Position numbers and translations under genes: made by a program. A stretch of DNA of 21,007 bases. It comes from Pseudomonadota bacterium (GTDB taxonomy: Bacteria > Pseudomonadota > Gammaproteobacteria > Burkholderiales > Burkholderiaceae_D). The stretch is from contig JAEZVM010000086.1 in the NCBI GenBank assembly GCA_023420795.1, forward strand, positions 1 through 21,007. The letters are read 5' to 3'. The notes beneath the pieces are model-generated. The model was not told the DNA's origin. It ran no database searches and was given only the letters and a program-made list of their open reading frames with translations. Shown one piece after another: positions 6,629-13,993 of the stretch. Positions within the stretch are counted from its first letter, which is position 1; every line of letters begins with the position of its first letter.

Positions 6629-7060
6629 ATGGAAAAGCAGGAACTACACCGAGGCCGATTGATCGATCACATTCAATTGGTCGTACGAGATCTTTCCGCA
6701 GCGCGACGGTTTTACACCGGTATTTTTGAGAGTCTGAATATCCCAATTGGCGGCGGCGCCGACGACTACTTCTGGGCAGATGAATTGTTTATTTCCACTT
6801 CCGAAAGTAAAGCCGCGCAAGGACATTTAACCGGTCGGCATCATCTCGCTTTTCAGGCGGAAAGCCGAAAAATGGTGGACTCGTTCTACAAGGCGGCTCT
6901 GGCCAATGGTGGAAAAGATAATGGTTCACCCGGAGAGCGCGCGCATTATCACCCTGGATACTATGCTGCCTTCGTTCTCGATCCGGACGGGAACAATATC
7001 GAAGCCGTTTATCACGGCGAGGCAAAGCGGAGCGCCCCGTCTGTACGTATTACTTTCTAA
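6629..7060 (+). CDS. VOC family protein (glyoxalase-like)
   Basis: A 143-residue VOC protein: LIDHIQLVVRDLSAARRFYTGIFE is the first module and YYAAFVLDPDGNNIEAVYHG is the classical second-module end. His at the start (DHIQ), a second His in GRHHLAF, and the final Glu of IEAVYH fit metal-ligand positions of glyoxalase/dioxygenase relatives, so it may be metal-dependent. The ATG at 6629 follows AAAAGGAG. An upstream in-frame ATG at 6605 overlaps the recombination core and lacks a ribosome site. This is the third cassette gene, 23 nt after core GTTAAAT. Its stop falls in TTCTAAG, perhaps a decayed attC arm. It is convergent with the DUF779 gene. The substrate is unknown. Confidence 0.85.
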   Translation: MEKQELHRGRLIDHIQLVVRDLSAARRFYTGIFESLNIPIGGGADDYFWADELFISTSESKAAQGHLTGRHHLAFQAESRKMVDSFYKAALANGGKDNGSPGERAHYHPGYYAAFVLDPDGNNIEAVYHGEAKRSAPSVRITF

Positions 7061-7167
7061 GTTTTCGGTGTCTCCCCCTTCATTTCATCGAATGGTGCAA
7101 AATTTTCCAGCCCGGCCGGTGAACTCAATCGTGAGGTACTACGGGCCAAATTACCGCTCGCTCTAAT

Positions 7168-7557
7168 TTATGTACCGCATGCGCCTTCCCTCTCCTTCAG
7201 CACCTCGCACTCATCATCCGTAAACAAGCGCGACCGCGTCAGAAACCGCTTCCCCGTTCCGTTATCCAGCGAAAACATGCCGCCATTGCCGTCCACCACG
7301 TCGATGATGAGCTGCGTGTGCTTCCAGTATTCGAACTGGTCGCTGTTCATGTAGAACGGCGTGCCTTCGATGTCGCCAAGGCGAACGTCCGTATCGCCGA
7401 GCTGGTATTCATCCTGCCGGTAGCACATCGGCGCGCTGCCGTCACAGCAGCCGCCGGACTGGAAGAACATCAACGGGCCGTGTTTTTCACGCAGGATTGC
7501 GATGAAGGCTGCCGCCGGTTCGGTGGCGATGACGCGGGGGATGGGTGGTTGGTTCAT
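7168..7557 (-). CDS. DUF779 family protein, aldehyde dehydrogenase companion
   Basis: A 129-residue protein with the Cys-rich signature FFQSGGCCDGSAPMC near residues 31-45, then a conserved block GTPFYMNSDQFEYWKHTQLIIDVVDG. DUF779 genes are repeatedly found beside acetaldehyde-type dehydrogenase genes, as here; the biochemical role is unknown and the Cys cluster suggests metal or thiol chemistry. The ATG at 7557 follows AGAGAGGT. The frame extends upstream to 7656, but that part runs through the inverted repeat and is not family-like. It lies downstream of the dehydrogenase on the same strand, 156 nt away, so it may be co-transcribed if the hairpin at 7584-7667 is leaky. Part of this gene is duplicated at 5765-5840. 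Confidence 0.9.
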   Translation of the reverse strand: MNQPPIPRVIATEPAAAFIAILREKHGPLMFFQSGGCCDGSAPMCYRQDEYQLGDTDVRLGDIEGTPFYMNSDQFEYWKHTQLIIDVVDGNGGMFSLDNGTGKRFLTRSRLFTDDECEVLKEREGACGT

Positions 7558-7583
7558 GCATACCTCTCTGAAAGGAAACGATG

Positions 7584-7667
7584 TGTCATCCCGAACGCAT
7601 GTGAGGGATCTCGGGTGACACTGGTGGTATGCATGGGCGAGATCCCTCACGTTCATTCGGGATGACA
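7584..7667. repeat. Long inverted repeat between aldehyde dehydrogenase and DUF779
   Basis: Two 30-nt arms (7584-7613 and 7638-7667) pair at 27 of 30 positions around a 24-nt loop. Each arm begins TGTCATCCCGAA and ends GTGAGGGATCTCG read inward. Elements with TCATCCCGAA and GAGGGATCTC are dispersed intergenic repeats in many bacterial genomes, so this is probably one unit of a REP-like family. It could attenuate transcription into the DUF779 gene or protect the upstream mRNA end. Confidence 0.8.
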
Positions 7668-7713
7668 GGGGGAGGATTGGCTGACGTCCTTCCCCCGATC
7701 CGCAAATGGACGA

Positions 7714-9234
7714 TCAGAAGAACCCGAGCGCCTTCGGGCTGTAGCTGACGAGTAGGTTCTTCGTCTGCTGGTAATGGTCCAGCATCATCTTGTGGTTCTC
7801 GCGCCCGATGCCGGACTGCTTGTAGCCGCCGAAGGCCGCATGCGCCGGGTACAGGTGGTAGCAGTTGGTCCATACCCTGCCCGCCTGGATGGCACGGCCC
7901 ATGCGGAAGGCGCGCGAGCCGTCGCGGGTCCAGACGCCGGCGCCGAGGCCGTACAGCGTGTCGTTGGCGATTTCCAGCGCTTCGTCCTCATCCTTGAATT
8001 TCGTGACCGAGACCACCGGGCCGAATATCTCTTCCTGGAAGACGCGCATCTTGTTATGGCCTTCGAAGATGGTCGGCTTCACGTAGTAGCCGCCTTCGAG
8101 GTCGCCGGGCAGGCTGTTGCGCTCGCCGCCTGTCAGCACCTTCGCGCCTTCCTGCTTGCCGATGTCGAGATAGGACAGGATTTTTTCCAGCTGTTCCTGC
8201 GATGCCTGGGCGCCTATCATCGTCGCGCTGTCGAGCGGACTGCCCTGCCGGATCGCCTCGACGCGCTTGACGGCGCGCTCCATGAACCTGTCGTAGATCG
8301 ATTCCTGCACCAGCACCCGCGACGGACAGGTGCAGACTTCGCCTTGGTTCAACGCGAACATCGCAAAGCCTTCCATGCACTTGTCGAAGTAGTCGTCGTC
8401 GCTGTCCATCACATCCGCGAAAAAGATGTTGGGCGACTTGCCGCCGAGTTCCAGCGTGACCGGGATGATGTTCTGCGCAGCGTACTGCATAATCAGGCGG
8501 CCGGTGGTGGTTTCGCCGGTGAATGCGATCTTGGCGATGCGCTTGCTGGAGGCGAGCGGCTTGCCGGCTTCCAGGCCGAAGCCGTTGACGACGTTCACCA
8601 CGCCCGGCGGCAACAGGTCGCCGATCAGTTCCATCAGCACCATGATCGATGCCGGCGTCTGCTCGGCGGGTTTGAGCACCACGCAGTTGCCGGCAGCGAG
8701 CGCGGGCGCGAGCTTCCATACCGCCATCAGTATCGGGAAGTTCCACGGGATGATCTGGCCGACCACACCGAGCGGCTCCTTGATGTGGTAAGCATAGGTG
8801 CTGTCATCGATCGGCGCGATCGAGCCTTCCTGCGCGCGGATCGCGCCGGCGAAGTAGCGGAAATGGTCGATCGCGAGCGGAATGTCGGCCGCGGTCGTTT
8901 CGCGGATCGGCTTGCCGTTGTCGATGGTTTCCGCCATCGCCAGCAACTCCAGGTTGGCTTCCATGCGGTCGGCGATCTTGTTCAGGATGTTCGCGCGCTC
9001 CGTTGGCGAGGTGCGCCCCCACGCCGTCTTCGCCTCGTGGGCGGCGTCGAGCGCGAGTTCAATGTCTTCGGCGGTCGAGCGTGCCACTTCACAGAACGGC
9101 TGGCCGATGACCGGGCTGATGTTCTCGAAGTAGCCGCCGCCGGATGGCGCGACGAATTTGCCACCGATGAAGTTGTCGTAGCGCTGCTTGAACGGGTTGC
9201 GGATGCCGAGCTTGCTGATGTCTGCGAGATTCAT
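7714..9234 (-). CDS. NAD-dependent aldehyde dehydrogenase, acetaldehyde type
   Basis: A 506-residue class of ALDH close to ExaC/AcoD/AldB, which oxidise acetaldehyde and related short aldehydes to acids in the cytoplasm with NAD(P). Visible motifs are PWNFPILM (about 163-170), the cofactor loop FTGETTTGR (238-246), the general base in LELGGKSPN (Glu262), and the nucleophile in NQGEVCTCPSR (Cys301). EEIFGPVV and a complete C-terminus follow. The ATG at 9234 has GGAGGAAG in front, and the N-terminus MNLADISKLGIRNPFKQRY is typical. The frame is open to 9426, but that part spans the promoter. Upstream are a -24/-12 element and two activator palindromes; downstream is the DUF779 gene. The regulator is probably the gene at 2824. 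The exact substrate is inferred from family. Confidence 0.95.
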   Translation of the reverse strand: MNLADISKLGIRNPFKQRYDNFIGGKFVAPSGGGYFENISPVIGQPFCEVARSTAEDIELALDAAHEAKTAWGRTSPTERANILNKIADRMEANLELLAMAETIDNGKPIRETTAADIPLAIDHFRYFAGAIRAQEGSIAPIDDSTYAYHIKEPLGVVGQIIPWNFPILMAVWKLAPALAAGNCVVLKPAEQTPASIMVLMELIGDLLPPGVVNVVNGFGLEAGKPLASSKRIAKIAFTGETTTGRLIMQYAAQNIIPVTLELGGKSPNIFFADVMDSDDDYFDKCMEGFAMFALNQGEVCTCPSRVLVQESIYDRFMERAVKRVEAIRQGSPLDSATMIGAQASQEQLEKILSYLDIGKQEGAKVLTGGERNSLPGDLEGGYYVKPTIFEGHNKMRVFQEEIFGPVVSVTKFKDEDEALEIANDTLYGLGAGVWTRDGSRAFRMGRAIQAGRVWTNCYHLYPAHAAFGGYKQSGIGRENHKMMLDHYQQTKNLLVSYSPKALGFF

Positions 9235-9287
9235 GTCTTCCTCCTGTAAGTATTGATGGAATGTGCAGCGGGCACCGGGCATACAGG

Positions 9288-9302
9288 GCAATCGGCGTGC
9301 CA
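9288..9302 (-). promoter_or_regulatory. Sigma-54 (-24/-12) promoter of aldehyde dehydrogenase
   Basis: On the minus strand TGGCAC-GCCGA-TTGC matches the RpoN consensus TGGCAC-N5-TTGC at every fixed base. It predicts a transcript start near 9276, giving a leader of about 42 nt before the ATG at 9234. Two activator palindromes lie upstream at 9343-9359 and 9375-9391. Confidence 0.85.
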
Positions 9303-9342
9303 TGGCGTGACCAGCATAAACAGGTAAAAAGAGGTGGTTCTC

Positions 9343-9359
9343 TGTCACGAAACGGCACA
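9343..9359. promoter_or_regulatory. Second, weaker activator palindrome
   Basis: TGTCACGAAACGGCACA (with flanks CTGT...ACAG on both sides) is an imperfect copy of the TGTC-N-GACA palindrome, 41 nt upstream of the -24 element. Paired sites of unequal strength are usual for sigma-54 activators. The assignment is weaker than for 9375-9391. Confidence 0.4.
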
Positions 9360-9374
9360 GCTCTTGTGCTCCGC

Positions 9375-9391
9375 TGCTACAAATTGAGACA
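9375..9391. promoter_or_regulatory. Activator site matching AcoR-type gene palindrome
   Basis: TGCTACAAATTGAGACA shares CAAATTGrGACA (11 of 12 bases) with the perfect palindrome at 2723-2741 before the activator gene. It lies 73 nt upstream of the -24 element of the aldehyde dehydrogenase, the normal place for an enhancer site. Confidence 0.6.
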
Positions 9392-9412
9392 ATCGCTCCA
9401 GTCTGGAGACGA

Positions 9413-9426
9413 TTGACCTGAATCAA
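9413..9426. promoter_or_regulatory. FNR/Anr-like box upstream of ABC exporter
   Basis: TTGACctgaATCAA matches TTGAT-N4-ATCAA at 9 of 10 bases. If a -10 element TACGGT (9449-9454) is used, the box is centred at -41.5, the class II activator position. With the following bases it reads TTGACCTGAATCAATCAAAT, which agrees with the box before the usp genes (356-375) at 17 of 20 bases. It lies about 110 nt behind the sigma-54 promoter of the divergent dehydrogenase. Confidence 0.55.
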
Positions 9427-9483
9427 TCAAATTTCCGGCAGCAACGATTACGGTAGAACGCTCCCGGTAACCACCCATAACCG

Positions 9484-10230
9484 ATGCCATCGAACACCCA
9501 GAACGACACTCCCGACACCGCAAGCCGCAAGGCGGTGTTCACGCTGCGCAGCGTCGGCAAGACCTATACGATGGGCGAGGTGCAGGTCAACGCGCTGCGG
9601 GATGTGAATCTCGACCTGTACGAGGGCGAGTTCGTGGTGCTGCTGGGCGCTTCCGGCAGCGGCAAATCGACGCTACTGAACATCCTCGGCGGGCTGGATA
9701 CGCCGAGCGCAGGCACGCTCAACTATCTGGATCACGACCTGACCGACGCCGGCGACGCCGACCTGACCGAGTTTCGCCGCGAGCATGTTGGCTTCGTGTT
9801 CCAGTTCTACAACCTGATTCCGAGCTTGACCGCGCTGGAAAACGTGCAGCTGGTCACCGAGATCAGCCCCAATCCGATGGATCCGCTGGAAGCGCTGAAG
9901 CTGGTCGGGCTGGCAGAGCGCATCCATCATTTCCCGGCGCAGCTGTCCGGCGGCGAGCAGCAGCGTGTCGCGATCGCGCGCGCCATCGCCAAGCAGCCGG
10001 ACATGCTGCTGTGCGACGAGCCGACTGGCGCACTCGATTTCCGCACCGGCAAGCTGGTTCTCGAAGTGCTCGACCGCATCAACCGCGAACTTGGCACCAC
10101 CATCGCCGTCATCACCCATAACGCGGCGATCGCCGGCATGGCGCATCGTGTGGTCTATATCAGCAGCGGCCAGATCACGCATATCGAAACCAACGACAAG
10201 CGCCTGTCGCCGGAGGAAATCCGGTGGTAG
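9484..10230 (+). CDS. ABC exporter ATP-binding protein (MacB/LolD type)
   Basis: A 248-residue ATPase of the LolD/MacB group that powers FtsX-type permeases. Walker A is GASGSGKST (about 57-65). The Q-loop is in FVFQFYNLIPSLTALENV, the signature is LSGGEQQRVAIARA, Walker B is MLLCDEPTGALD, and the switch His is in VITHN. Residues 1-18 are a hydrophilic lead before the domain. No strong ribosome site precedes the ATG at 9484, so the start is less sure than the gene. The stop overlaps the GTG start of the permease by 7 nt, so the subunits are translationally coupled. An FNR-like box stands 58 nt before the start. The substrate cannot be told from sequence. Confidence 0.94.
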   Translation: MPSNTQNDTPDTASRKAVFTLRSVGKTYTMGEVQVNALRDVNLDLYEGEFVVLLGASGSGKSTLLNILGGLDTPSAGTLNYLDHDLTDAGDADLTEFRREHVGFVFQFYNLIPSLTALENVQLVTEISPNPMDPLEALKLVGLAERIHHFPAQLSGGEQQRVAIARAIAKQPDMLLCDEPTGALDFRTGKLVLEVLDRINRELGTTIAVITHNAAIAGMAHRVVYISSGQITHIETNDKRLSPEEIRW

Positions 10231-12587
10231 CAGCGCTGGATCTCAAGCTGCTGCGCGACCTGTGGCGCATGCGCGGGCAGGCAATCGCGATCGCGCTGGT
10301 GGCAATGTGCGGCATCGCCACACTGATCACGATGCGCGCGTCCTACGAGGCGTTGGTCGCTTCGCAGATGAGCTATTACGAGCAATACCGTTTTGCCGAT
10401 GTCTTCGCGCATTTCAAGGCCGCGCCGCTGGGCATGCTCGAACAGGTGCGGGAAATACCGGGCGTGAACGAGGCCGACGGCCGCGTGGTGTTCGATGCGT
10501 CGCTCGACGTGCCGGGGCTGGACGAGCCGGCCAGCGGTCGGCTAGTTTCGCTGCCACTGCAGCCGAACACCGGACTTAACCGCGTGCATCTGCGCTCCGG
10601 CCGCATGCCGGAGGTCGTCAACCGGCTGGAGGTGCTGGCCAGCGAAGCGTTCTCGGAGGCGAACCGGCTGAGGCCGGGCGACACCCTGAGCGCGATCATC
10701 AACGGCCGCAAGGAACGCCTGCATGTCACCGGCATCGCGATCTCGCCGGAATACATCAATGAAATGTCCGGCAACACCTTCCCGGACAACCGCCGCTTCG
10801 GCGTGCTGTGGATGCCGCGCGAGGCGCTGGCGGCGGCACTGAACATGAAGGACAGCTTCAACGACCTGTCGGTGATCCTCGCGCCGTACGCGAGCGAATC
10901 GCTGGTTATCGAACGCCTCGACCGCCTCTTCGCACCCTACGGCGCACTCGGTGCCTACGGCCGCAAGGACCAGCTTTCGCACAGCTTCCTCGACAACGAG
11001 CTGGTGTCCAACAAGGTGAGCGGCACCGTGATTCCGGCGATTTTTCTCGGCGTGGCCGCCTTCCTGATCCACAACGTGCTGCTGCGGATCACGGCGCTGC
11101 AGCGCGCGCAGATCGCGCTGGTGAAGAGCTTCGGCTACAGCAGCCTCGCGGTTGCCGGCCACTACCTGAAATTCGCGCTGCTGACCGTGATGATCGGCGG
11201 CGTGCTCGGAATCGCGCTCGGCGCGTGGATAGGCGGCGGTCTCGCGGACCTGTATGCGAAGTTCTATCACTTCCCTTATCTGCACTTTTCGCTGTCCGGC
11301 TTTGCGGTGGCGGTATCGCTGCTGGTGGCGGCGCTGTCCGCAGTGTTCGGTGCGGTGCTCGCAGTATCGCGCGTACTGGCACTTGCGCCCGCCGAGGCGA
11401 TGCGGCCGGAGGCGCCCGCCCGCTTCAAGCCGGGACCGCTGGAGCGGCTAGGGTTGCAGCGCTTCATGCCGCTGTCGATGCGCATGATCATGCGCAACCT
11501 GGAGCGCAACCCGGTCAAGGCGCTGCTGTCCATCCTCGGGCTGGCGCTCGCGCTATCGCTGATGATCACCGGGCAGTACACCTTCGATGCACTGGATGAA
11601 ATCATCCGACTCCAGTTCCGCACCGCGCAGCGCGACGACGTGAGCGTCTCGTTCAACGAGGTGCGCGACATCTCGGTTGCCTACAATCTCGCTTCCCTGC
11701 CCGGCGTGCTGCGGGTGGAACCTTTCCAGAGCATTCCGGTGGAAATGCGGCATGGCCATCGACTGAAGAAGACCGCGATCATCGGGCTCGGCCCGTCGCG
11801 CGAGCTTCGCCGGGTGCTGGACGAGAACGAACGGCCGGTCGAGCTGCCGCAAGAGGGCATCGTGTTGCCGCAGGTACTTGCTGACGTGCTGGCCGCCGGC
11901 CCCGGCGACATCCTGAGCATCGAACTGCTGGAGGGAGAGCGGCAGACCATCGAGGTACGGGTTGCGCGCATCGTCGATGAGCCGATCGGCTCTCTCGCAT
12001 ACATGGACAGCGCCGCCCTGTCGCGGGCCGCTTCGCGTTCCGAAACGGCTGCCGGCGCCTATCTTGCGGTCGATCCGAAATATCAGGCGGAGCTTTACCG
12101 CACGCTCAAGACGATTCCGGCGATTCGCAGCGTGAGCCTGCGCGAAGCGATGCTGCAGAGCTTCCTCGCCACGGTCGCCGAAAACATGCGGATCAACACC
12201 ATCGTGCTGGTAGTGTTCGCCTGCGTCATCGCCGTCGGGGTCGTGTATAACTCGGCGCGCATCGCGCTGTCCGAACATGCGCTGGAGCTGGCCAGCCTGC
12301 GCATCCTCGGTTTTACCAAGGCGGAGGTAGGCCGCATGCTGCTCGGCGAGCAGAGCCTGCTGACGCTGGCGGCGATTCCGCTCGGCTGCCTGCTCGGCTA
12401 TGGGCTGGCGGCGCTGCTATCGGAATTGCTGAGCCAGGAGCTGTTCCGTATTCCTCTGGTGGTCAGCACCCGTACCTTCCTGCTGTCGATCGCGGTCGTG
12501 CTGCTGTCCGCTGCCGCTTCCGGTTTCATCGTCTGGCGCAAGGTGCAAAAGCTGGATCTGATCCAGGTTCTCAAAACTCGCGAATGA
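10224..12587 (+). CDS. FtsX-family ABC transporter permease
   Basis: A 787-residue permease with two FtsX-type membrane blocks. An N-terminal membrane helix (about residues 15-33, AIAIALVAMCGIATLIT) is followed by a periplasmic domain of about 225 residues and three helices near 270-390 (GTVIPAIFLGVAAFLI, FALLTVMIGGVLGIALG, VAVSLLVAALSAVFGAVLAV). A further helix near 430 and second periplasmic domain precede three final helices near 660-780. This 4+4 layout is that of large FtsX/MacB-like permeases acting on the periplasmic side (mechanotransmission) rather than moving substrate through the membrane. The GTG start at 10224 has GGAGGAA in front and overlaps the ATPase gene. The stop overlaps the next ATG (ATGA). 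It is not fused to the ATPase, unlike MacB. Confidence 0.92.
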   Translation: MVAALDLKLLRDLWRMRGQAIAIALVAMCGIATLITMRASYEALVASQMSYYEQYRFADVFAHFKAAPLGMLEQVREIPGVNEADGRVVFDASLDVPGLDEPASGRLVSLPLQPNTGLNRVHLRSGRMPEVVNRLEVLASEAFSEANRLRPGDTLSAIINGRKERLHVTGIAISPEYINEMSGNTFPDNRRFGVLWMPREALAAALNMKDSFNDLSVILAPYASESLVIERLDRLFAPYGALGAYGRKDQLSHSFLDNELVSNKVSGTVIPAIFLGVAAFLIHNVLLRITALQRAQIALVKSFGYSSLAVAGHYLKFALLTVMIGGVLGIALGAWIGGGLADLYAKFYHFPYLHFSLSGFAVAVSLLVAALSAVFGAVLAVSRVLALAPAEAMRPEAPARFKPGPLERLGLQRFMPLSMRMIMRNLERNPVKALLSILGLALALSLMITGQYTFDALDEIIRLQFRTAQRDDVSVSFNEVRDISVAYNLASLPGVLRVEPFQSIPVEMRHGHRLKKTAIIGLGPSRELRRVLDENERPVELPQEGIVLPQVLADVLAAGPGDILSIELLEGERQTIEVRVARIVDEPIGSLAYMDSAALSRAASRSETAAGAYLAVDPKYQAELYRTLKTIPAIRSVSLREAMLQSFLATVAENMRINTIVLVVFACVIAVGVVYNSARIALSEHALELASLRILGFTKAEVGRMLLGEQSLLTLAAIPLGCLLGYGLAALLSELLSQELFRIPLVVSTRTFLLSIAVVLLSAAASGFIVWRKVQKLDLIQVLKTRE

Positions 12588-13837
12588 AACAAGTCATGGA
12601 TAAACGTACCGATACGCCGTCCACTTCTTCCGCTCCTGCAAAGGCGCGCCGATCGCAGGCGGGACGCAAATGGCTCATGGGAGCCGGGACCGCCGCGGTG
12701 CTGGCGGCTCTCGGGTGGTTCCTGTTCTCGCCCGATCCGGTTCGGACCGAACTGTCGCAGGTCACGGAAGGGCCGCTGCAAGTCACTGTCAACAACCAGG
12801 GACAGGTACGCGTGCACGACAAATACATCGTGGCCGCGCCGGTCGCCGCCGAGCTGCTGCGCGTCGATCTGCATGACGGCGATCCGGTGAAGCGCGGCCA
12901 GGTCGTCGCCACGCTGAACCCGCTGCCGATGGATGCGCGCCAGCGGCAGGAAGCGCTGGCCCGGCTGGATGCGGCGAAGGCGCTGGCGCGTGAAGCCGCA
13001 CTGCGCACCGATCGTGCCTACACCGACATGCAGTTCGCCACCAGCGAGCGTGTCCGGGTCGAAGACCTGATCAAGAACAATTTTATTTCACCGCAGGCTG
13101 CCGAAAAGGCATTCACCGCCGAAAAGACCAGCCGCGCCGAATGGAATGCAGCCAAGTCTCGTCAGCAGGCGGCACAGGCCGATGTCAGAGCGGCGGAGGC
13201 TGCATTGCTCGCCGACGGCACCACCAGCGGCGGCCGCCCTCGCCAGTTGCAGCTCGCTTCGCCGGTGGATGGCTACGTGCTGAAGGTGCACGAAAGAAGC
13301 GAGCGCACCGTCAATGCCGGCGCGCCATTGGTGACGGTGGGCGACCCGAACCGCTATGAAGTCGTCGTTGATGTGCTCTCCACCGACGCCGTCAAGATCA
13401 GCCCCGGCGATACGATGCTGCTCGAAGGCTGGGGTGGCGGCAAGGTATTGCAGGCAAAGGTCCGTCTTGTGGAGCCGGTGGCGTTCACCAAGGTCTCCGC
13501 GCTGGGCGTGGAAGAACAGCGCGTGAACGTGATCGCCGACCCGGTCGATCCGCTCGGCCCGCTTGGAGACGGCTACCGGGTCGAAGCGCGCATCGTGATC
13601 TGGGCGGAAGACAAGGTGACCAAAGTGGCCGGCAGCAGCCTGTTCCGCGCCGGCGACGAGTGGCATGTATTCACCGTTGAAGATGGCCGTGCTCGCGAGC
13701 GCAAGGTCGAGGTCGGACAAAGAAATCAGGACGAGGCGCAGATCCTTTCCGGTTTGGCCCCGGGCGCAACCGTGATTCGTTATCCTGGTAACCAGATCAC
13801 GGAAGGCACGCGGATTGTTTCTTCAAAGATGAACTGA
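12584..13837 (+). CDS. HlyD/MacA-like periplasmic adaptor (membrane-fusion protein)
   Basis: A 417-residue membrane-fusion protein: a short cytoplasmic tail, one membrane anchor (about residues 29-48, WLMGAGTAAVLAALGWFLF), and a lipoyl/barrel-sandwich half (VNNQGQVRVHDKYIVAAPVAAELLRVDLHDGDPVKRGQVVATL). A helical hairpin follows (about 105-200, Ala- and Glu-rich), then the returning half QLASPVDGYVLKVHERSERTVNAGAPLVTVGDP, then beta-barrel and membrane-proximal parts. It would join the permease to an outer-membrane channel of TolC type, which is not in the window. ATG 12584 overlaps the permease stop; ATG 12596 is an alternative. No gene follows on this strand for 194 nt, so the exporter operon probably ends here. 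Confidence 0.93.
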   Translation: MKQVMDKRTDTPSTSSAPAKARRSQAGRKWLMGAGTAAVLAALGWFLFSPDPVRTELSQVTEGPLQVTVNNQGQVRVHDKYIVAAPVAAELLRVDLHDGDPVKRGQVVATLNPLPMDARQRQEALARLDAAKALAREAALRTDRAYTDMQFATSERVRVEDLIKNNFISPQAAEKAFTAEKTSRAEWNAAKSRQQAAQADVRAAEAALLADGTTSGGRPRQLQLASPVDGYVLKVHERSERTVNAGAPLVTVGDPNRYEVVVDVLSTDAVKISPGDTMLLEGWGGGKVLQAKVRLVEPVAFTKVSALGVEEQRVNVIADPVDPLGPLGDGYRVEARIVIWAEDKVTKVAGSSLFRAGDEWHVFTVEDGRARERKVEVGQRNQDEAQILSGLAPGATVIRYPGNQITEGTRIVSSKMN

Positions 13838-13943
13838 TTCCTGGTCTCGGCTATTGCATGTGAGCAGCCTCGCGGCGATAACGTATCGTAGCTCCCAACA
13901 AACGTAATGGGCATTCTCAGCGAATTTTCCCATCTGCAATCCA

Positions 13944-13957
13944 TTTTGTTAACAAAA
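13944..13957. promoter_or_regulatory. Perfect 14-nt palindrome before GGDEF/EAL gene
   Basis: TTTTGTTAACAAAA is a perfect palindrome 75 nt before the start codon of the cyclic-di-GMP gene, in an A+T-rich gap. It could be an operator; no regulator can be named. Confidence 0.4.
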
Positions 13958-13993
13958 CTTGCGACGGAGCATAGGAATTTTTACCGGGTAAAT

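Larger units (their letters stand above)
5312..7060 (+). mobile_element. Putative integron gene-cassette cluster without integrase (CALIN)
   Basis: Three short plus-strand genes (5335, 6013, 6629) each follow a GTTRRRY core by 18-23 nt and each has an AAAGGAG ribosome site. Two attC-like hairpin regions (5938-5991, 6481-6606) separate them. The stop codon of the second gene lies inside the RYYYAAC arm of its attC, a frequent arrangement in cassettes. Predicted cassettes are 5312-5985, 5986-6600, and one from 6601 whose attC is missing or decayed. Base composition is lower in G+C than the flanks (22 of 60 G+C at 6541-6600; 39 of 60 at 8581-8640). No intI gene is in the window, so expression would need an outside promoter. 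The right border is uncertain, between 7060 and 7167. Confidence 0.55.

Noticed and set aside
7774..9249. 491-codon open frame on the plus strand across the aldehyde dehydrogenase
   Set aside because: It is antisense to a gene with complete ALDH motifs. Its composition (rich in Arg, Ala, Val, Asp, His) is that of a high-G+C shadow frame and shows no domain.
9235..9426. 64-residue N-terminal extension of the aldehyde dehydrogenase
   Set aside because: It would translate the -24/-12 promoter and the activator sites. The ATG at 9234 has a strong ribosome site and a normal family N-terminus.
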